DNA of 64,000 nt from Desulfarculaceae bacterium (GTDB taxonomy: Bacteria > Desulfobacterota > Desulfarculia > Desulfarculales > Desulfarculaceae). This document shows positions 62,528-64,000 of this stretch, piece by piece; position 1 is the first letter of the stretch, and every line of letters begins with the position of its first letter. The stretch is taken from NCBI GenBank assembly GCA_021737145.1, contig JAIPEN010000002.1, positions 1-64,000 of the forward strand, written 5' to 3'. Under the pieces are notes generated by a model. It worked only from the letters and a program-made list of their open reading frames with translations, did no database searches and was not told the DNA's origin. A program made the translations under genes and the position numbers.

Positions 62528-62923
62528 CTAGGAGGCCTTGGCCTTGCCCCGGCCCTTTTTCTCGTCGATGTCGCCGGGATACATCACCGCCTCGTGGCCC
62601 CGCTCGCCGGTGCGGATGCGCACCACCTCGTCCACCGGGTAGACGAAGATGAGCCCGTCGCCGGCCGCGCCGGTCTGGGCGGCCTGCAGGATGGTGGCGA
62701 TGGTCTCGTCCACGTTTTGTTCGCTGAGGACGATGTTGAGCTGCATCTTGGGCAGCATGTCCACCTGGTAGGTGCCCGAGCGCCCGGCCAGGGTGATGCC
62801 GCCCTGGCGTCCCTGCCCCCGGATCTCGAACACGTTCATGCCCCGGATGCCGACGTCGTTGAGCGCGTCCTTGACGTCGCCCACCTTGTCCTCGCGGATA
62901 ATGGCCTCGATTTTTTTCAGCAT
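62528..62923 (-). CDS. glnB: PII-family nitrogen regulatory protein
   Basis: Trimeric sensor of 2-oxoglutarate and ATP/ADP, 131 residues. It has the family start MLKKIEAIIRED, the T-loop, and TGAAGDGLIFVYPVDEVVRIRTGERG near the C-terminus. The uridylylatable tyrosine is kept (Tyr52, in GTYQVD, aligned with E. coli Tyr51). The T-loop before it (ITLAGRSG) differs from the usual HTELYRGAE form. A lysine-rich tail extends about 19 residues beyond the standard length. It follows the amt gene and probably gates that transporter, as GlnK does. Confidence 0.9.
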   Translation of the reverse strand: MLKKIEAIIREDKVGDVKDALNDVGIRGMNVFEIRGQGRQGGITLAGRSGTYQVDMLPKMQLNIVLSEQNVDETIATILQAAQTGAAGDGLIFVYPVDEVVRIRTGERGHEAVMYPGDIDEKKGRGKAKAS

Positions 62924-62944
62924 GGCTGACCGCTCCCTTTAGTC

Positions 62945-64000
62945 CTATGAATAAGCTCGTTCACCATGACCGCTGATGTCAAGCCCCACTTCTTCCTCCA
63001 CGGTGCTGGCCCGGAGCCCGATGCTCATGTTCAGGGCCTTGGCCACGATGTAGGTGACCCCGAAGGCGAAGACCATGGTGACCACCGAGGCCAGGATCTG
63101 CACGCCCAACTGGGAGGGGTTGCCGTAAAACAGGCCGTTGGCCCCGTTGGGGTTGACTGCGGTGGTGGCGAACAGGCCGGTGGCGATCATGCCCCAGGTG
63201 GAGGCCATGCCGTGGCAGGCGAACACGTCCAGGGACTCGTCCAGGCCCCGGTTTTCCCGGAAGCGGATGGTGTAGTAGCTGATGGGCGCGGCCACCGCTC
63301 CGATGAACATGGCGGCCAGGGGGCTCACGAATCCCGAGGCCGGGGTGACCGCGGCCAGGCCCACCACCATGCCGGTGACCAGGCCCAGGGTGGAGGGGCG
63401 GCCGTCCAGCCAGGATAGGATCATCCACACCACTCCGGCGGCCGCGCCCGAGGTGTTGGTGGCCACCAGGGCGCTCACCGCCACCCCGTCGGCGGCCAGG
63501 GCGCTGCCCGCGTTGAAGCCGAACCAGCCCACCCACAGCAGGCCGGTGCCCAAGACGGTGTAGGGGATGTTGTGCGGCTCCCAGGGGGTGTGGCCAAAAC
63601 CCCGCCGGGGGCCGATGACCATGGCGAAGGCCAGGGCGCTGAACCCGGCCGCGATGTGCACCACGGTGCCTCCGGCAAAGTCCAGGGTGCCCAGCACCCG
63701 GAGCCAGCCGCCCACGCCCCACACCCAGTGGCACAGGGGGTCATAGACCAGGGTGGCCCAGATGAGGCCGAATATCAGAAACGATTTGAAGCGGATGCGC
63801 TCCACGAACCCGCCGGTGATGAGCGCCGGGGTGATTACCGCGAACATCATCTGGAAGGCGGCGAAGAGCTGCTGGGGCACCGTGGCGCTGTATTCCGGGT
63901 TGGGCGCGGCGGTCACGTTGTGAAAGCCCAAAAAGTTGAGCCCGCCGATGATGCCCCCGATGTCCTTGCCAAAAGACAGGGAATAGCCGAAGAGCACCCA
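62945..64000 (-). CDS. amt: Ammonium transporter, N-terminal end cut by window
   Basis: Trimeric membrane channel for ammonia/ammonium. The visible 351 residues include the periplasmic aromatic gate region, FVERIRFKSFLIFGLIW, the two pore histidines (VVHIAAGFSALAFAM and FACHGMASTWGMIATGLF) and the cytoplasmic tail. The frame is open to the window edge, so about the first 70-80 residues are missing. The PII gene starts 21 bp downstream of the stop, the classic amt-glnK pairing for nitrogen-limited growth. Confidence 0.93.
   Translation of the reverse strand, partial: WVLFGYSLSFGKDIGGIIGGLNFLGFHNVTAAPNPEYSATVPQQLFAAFQMMFAVITPALITGGFVERIRFKSFLIFGLIWATLVYDPLCHWVWGVGGWLRVLGTLDFAGGTVVHIAAGFSALAFAMVIGPRRGFGHTPWEPHNIPYTVLGTGLLWVGWFGFNAGSALAADGVAVSALVATNTSGAAAGVVWMILSWLDGRPSTLGLVTGMVVGLAAVTPASGFVSPLAAMFIGAVAAPISYYTIRFRENRGLDESLDVFACHGMASTWGMIATGLFATTAVNPNGANGLFYGNPSQLGVQILASVVTMVFAFGVTYIVAKALNMSIGLRASTVEEEVGLDISGHGERAYS

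Noticed and set aside
62528-62923. PII protein lacking the uridylylated tyrosine
   Set aside because: Counting from the conserved RQ of the T-loop puts Tyr52 on E. coli Tyr51; only the Tyr46 position and nearby residues differ.

Overview
The window is high-GC bacterial chromosome, densely coded on both strands. Several features point to an anaerobic, selenocysteine-using member of the Desulfobacterota (the old Deltaproteobacteria): a molybdenum/tungsten formate dehydrogenase with an in-frame UGA and a SECIS hairpin, a second selenoprotein of the peroxiredoxin family, a Mop-type aldehyde oxidoreductase, a DsrC/TusE-like protein, a rubredoxin, and many importers for small carboxylates and amino acids. 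Genus cannot be fixed from sequence alone. No tRNA, rRNA, CRISPR array, phage or transposase gene was seen.

Layout. 1-3.1 kb (+): end of gabT, glutamate dehydrogenase and a tartrate/isocitrate-type dehydrogenase. 3.2-11.3 kb (-): one probable operon with an XRE-cupin regulator, a 3-hydroxyacyl-CoA-dehydrogenase-family enzyme, a complete LivHMGFK importer, an SDR epimerase and a beta-keto acid cleavage enzyme. It looks like uptake and breakdown of a hydroxy- or amino-acid. 11.7-12.5 kb: MaoC hydratase. 12.5-18.3 kb (-): tripartite RND efflux system. 18.5-21.5 kb: a truncated binding-protein remnant, then two tandem DUF1254/DUF1214 secreted proteins. 21.6-23.8 kb: CsoR-family repressor with a P1B metal ATPase, with promoter and operator visible. 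24-25.4 kb: a secreted Cys-rich HEAAH protein, a rubredoxin and a zinc ribbon. 25.6-27.2 kb: DUF362 ferredoxin and the Sec-peroxiredoxin, ended by a strong terminator.

27.3-34.5 kb (-): GntR regulator, a fumarate-reductase/AprA-like flavoprotein, a GltD-like Fe-S oxidoreductase and a TctCBA importer, read as one catabolic operon. 34.8-42.2 kb (-): cysteine desulfurase, TusE-like carrier, aldehyde oxidoreductase and Sec formate dehydrogenase, which may form a molybdoenzyme and sulfur-transfer island. 42.5-47.2 kb: small secreted protein, a BON-MscS channel, and an RCK-USP protein paired with a CPA2 antiporter. 47.3-51.5 kb: TAXI binding protein, fused TRAP permease and a CDF exporter. 51.8-57.5 kb (-): a 1906-residue hybrid histidine kinase with a PocR-like domain and ten PAS domains. 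57.6-62.4 kb: small membrane protein, lipoprotein, CaCA exchanger, a second MscS and a TSUP exporter. 62.5-64 kb (-): PII protein and an ammonium transporter cut by the window end.

The least expected item is a family of non-coding repeats (full copies about 260 bp) with 22-bp terminal inverted repeats and an internal hairpin that changes by compensatory substitutions. Five complete, partial or degenerate copies lie in gene junctions at 36.3, 48.3, 51.6, 57.8 and 59.7 kb, and their ends overlap start or stop codons of neighbouring genes.
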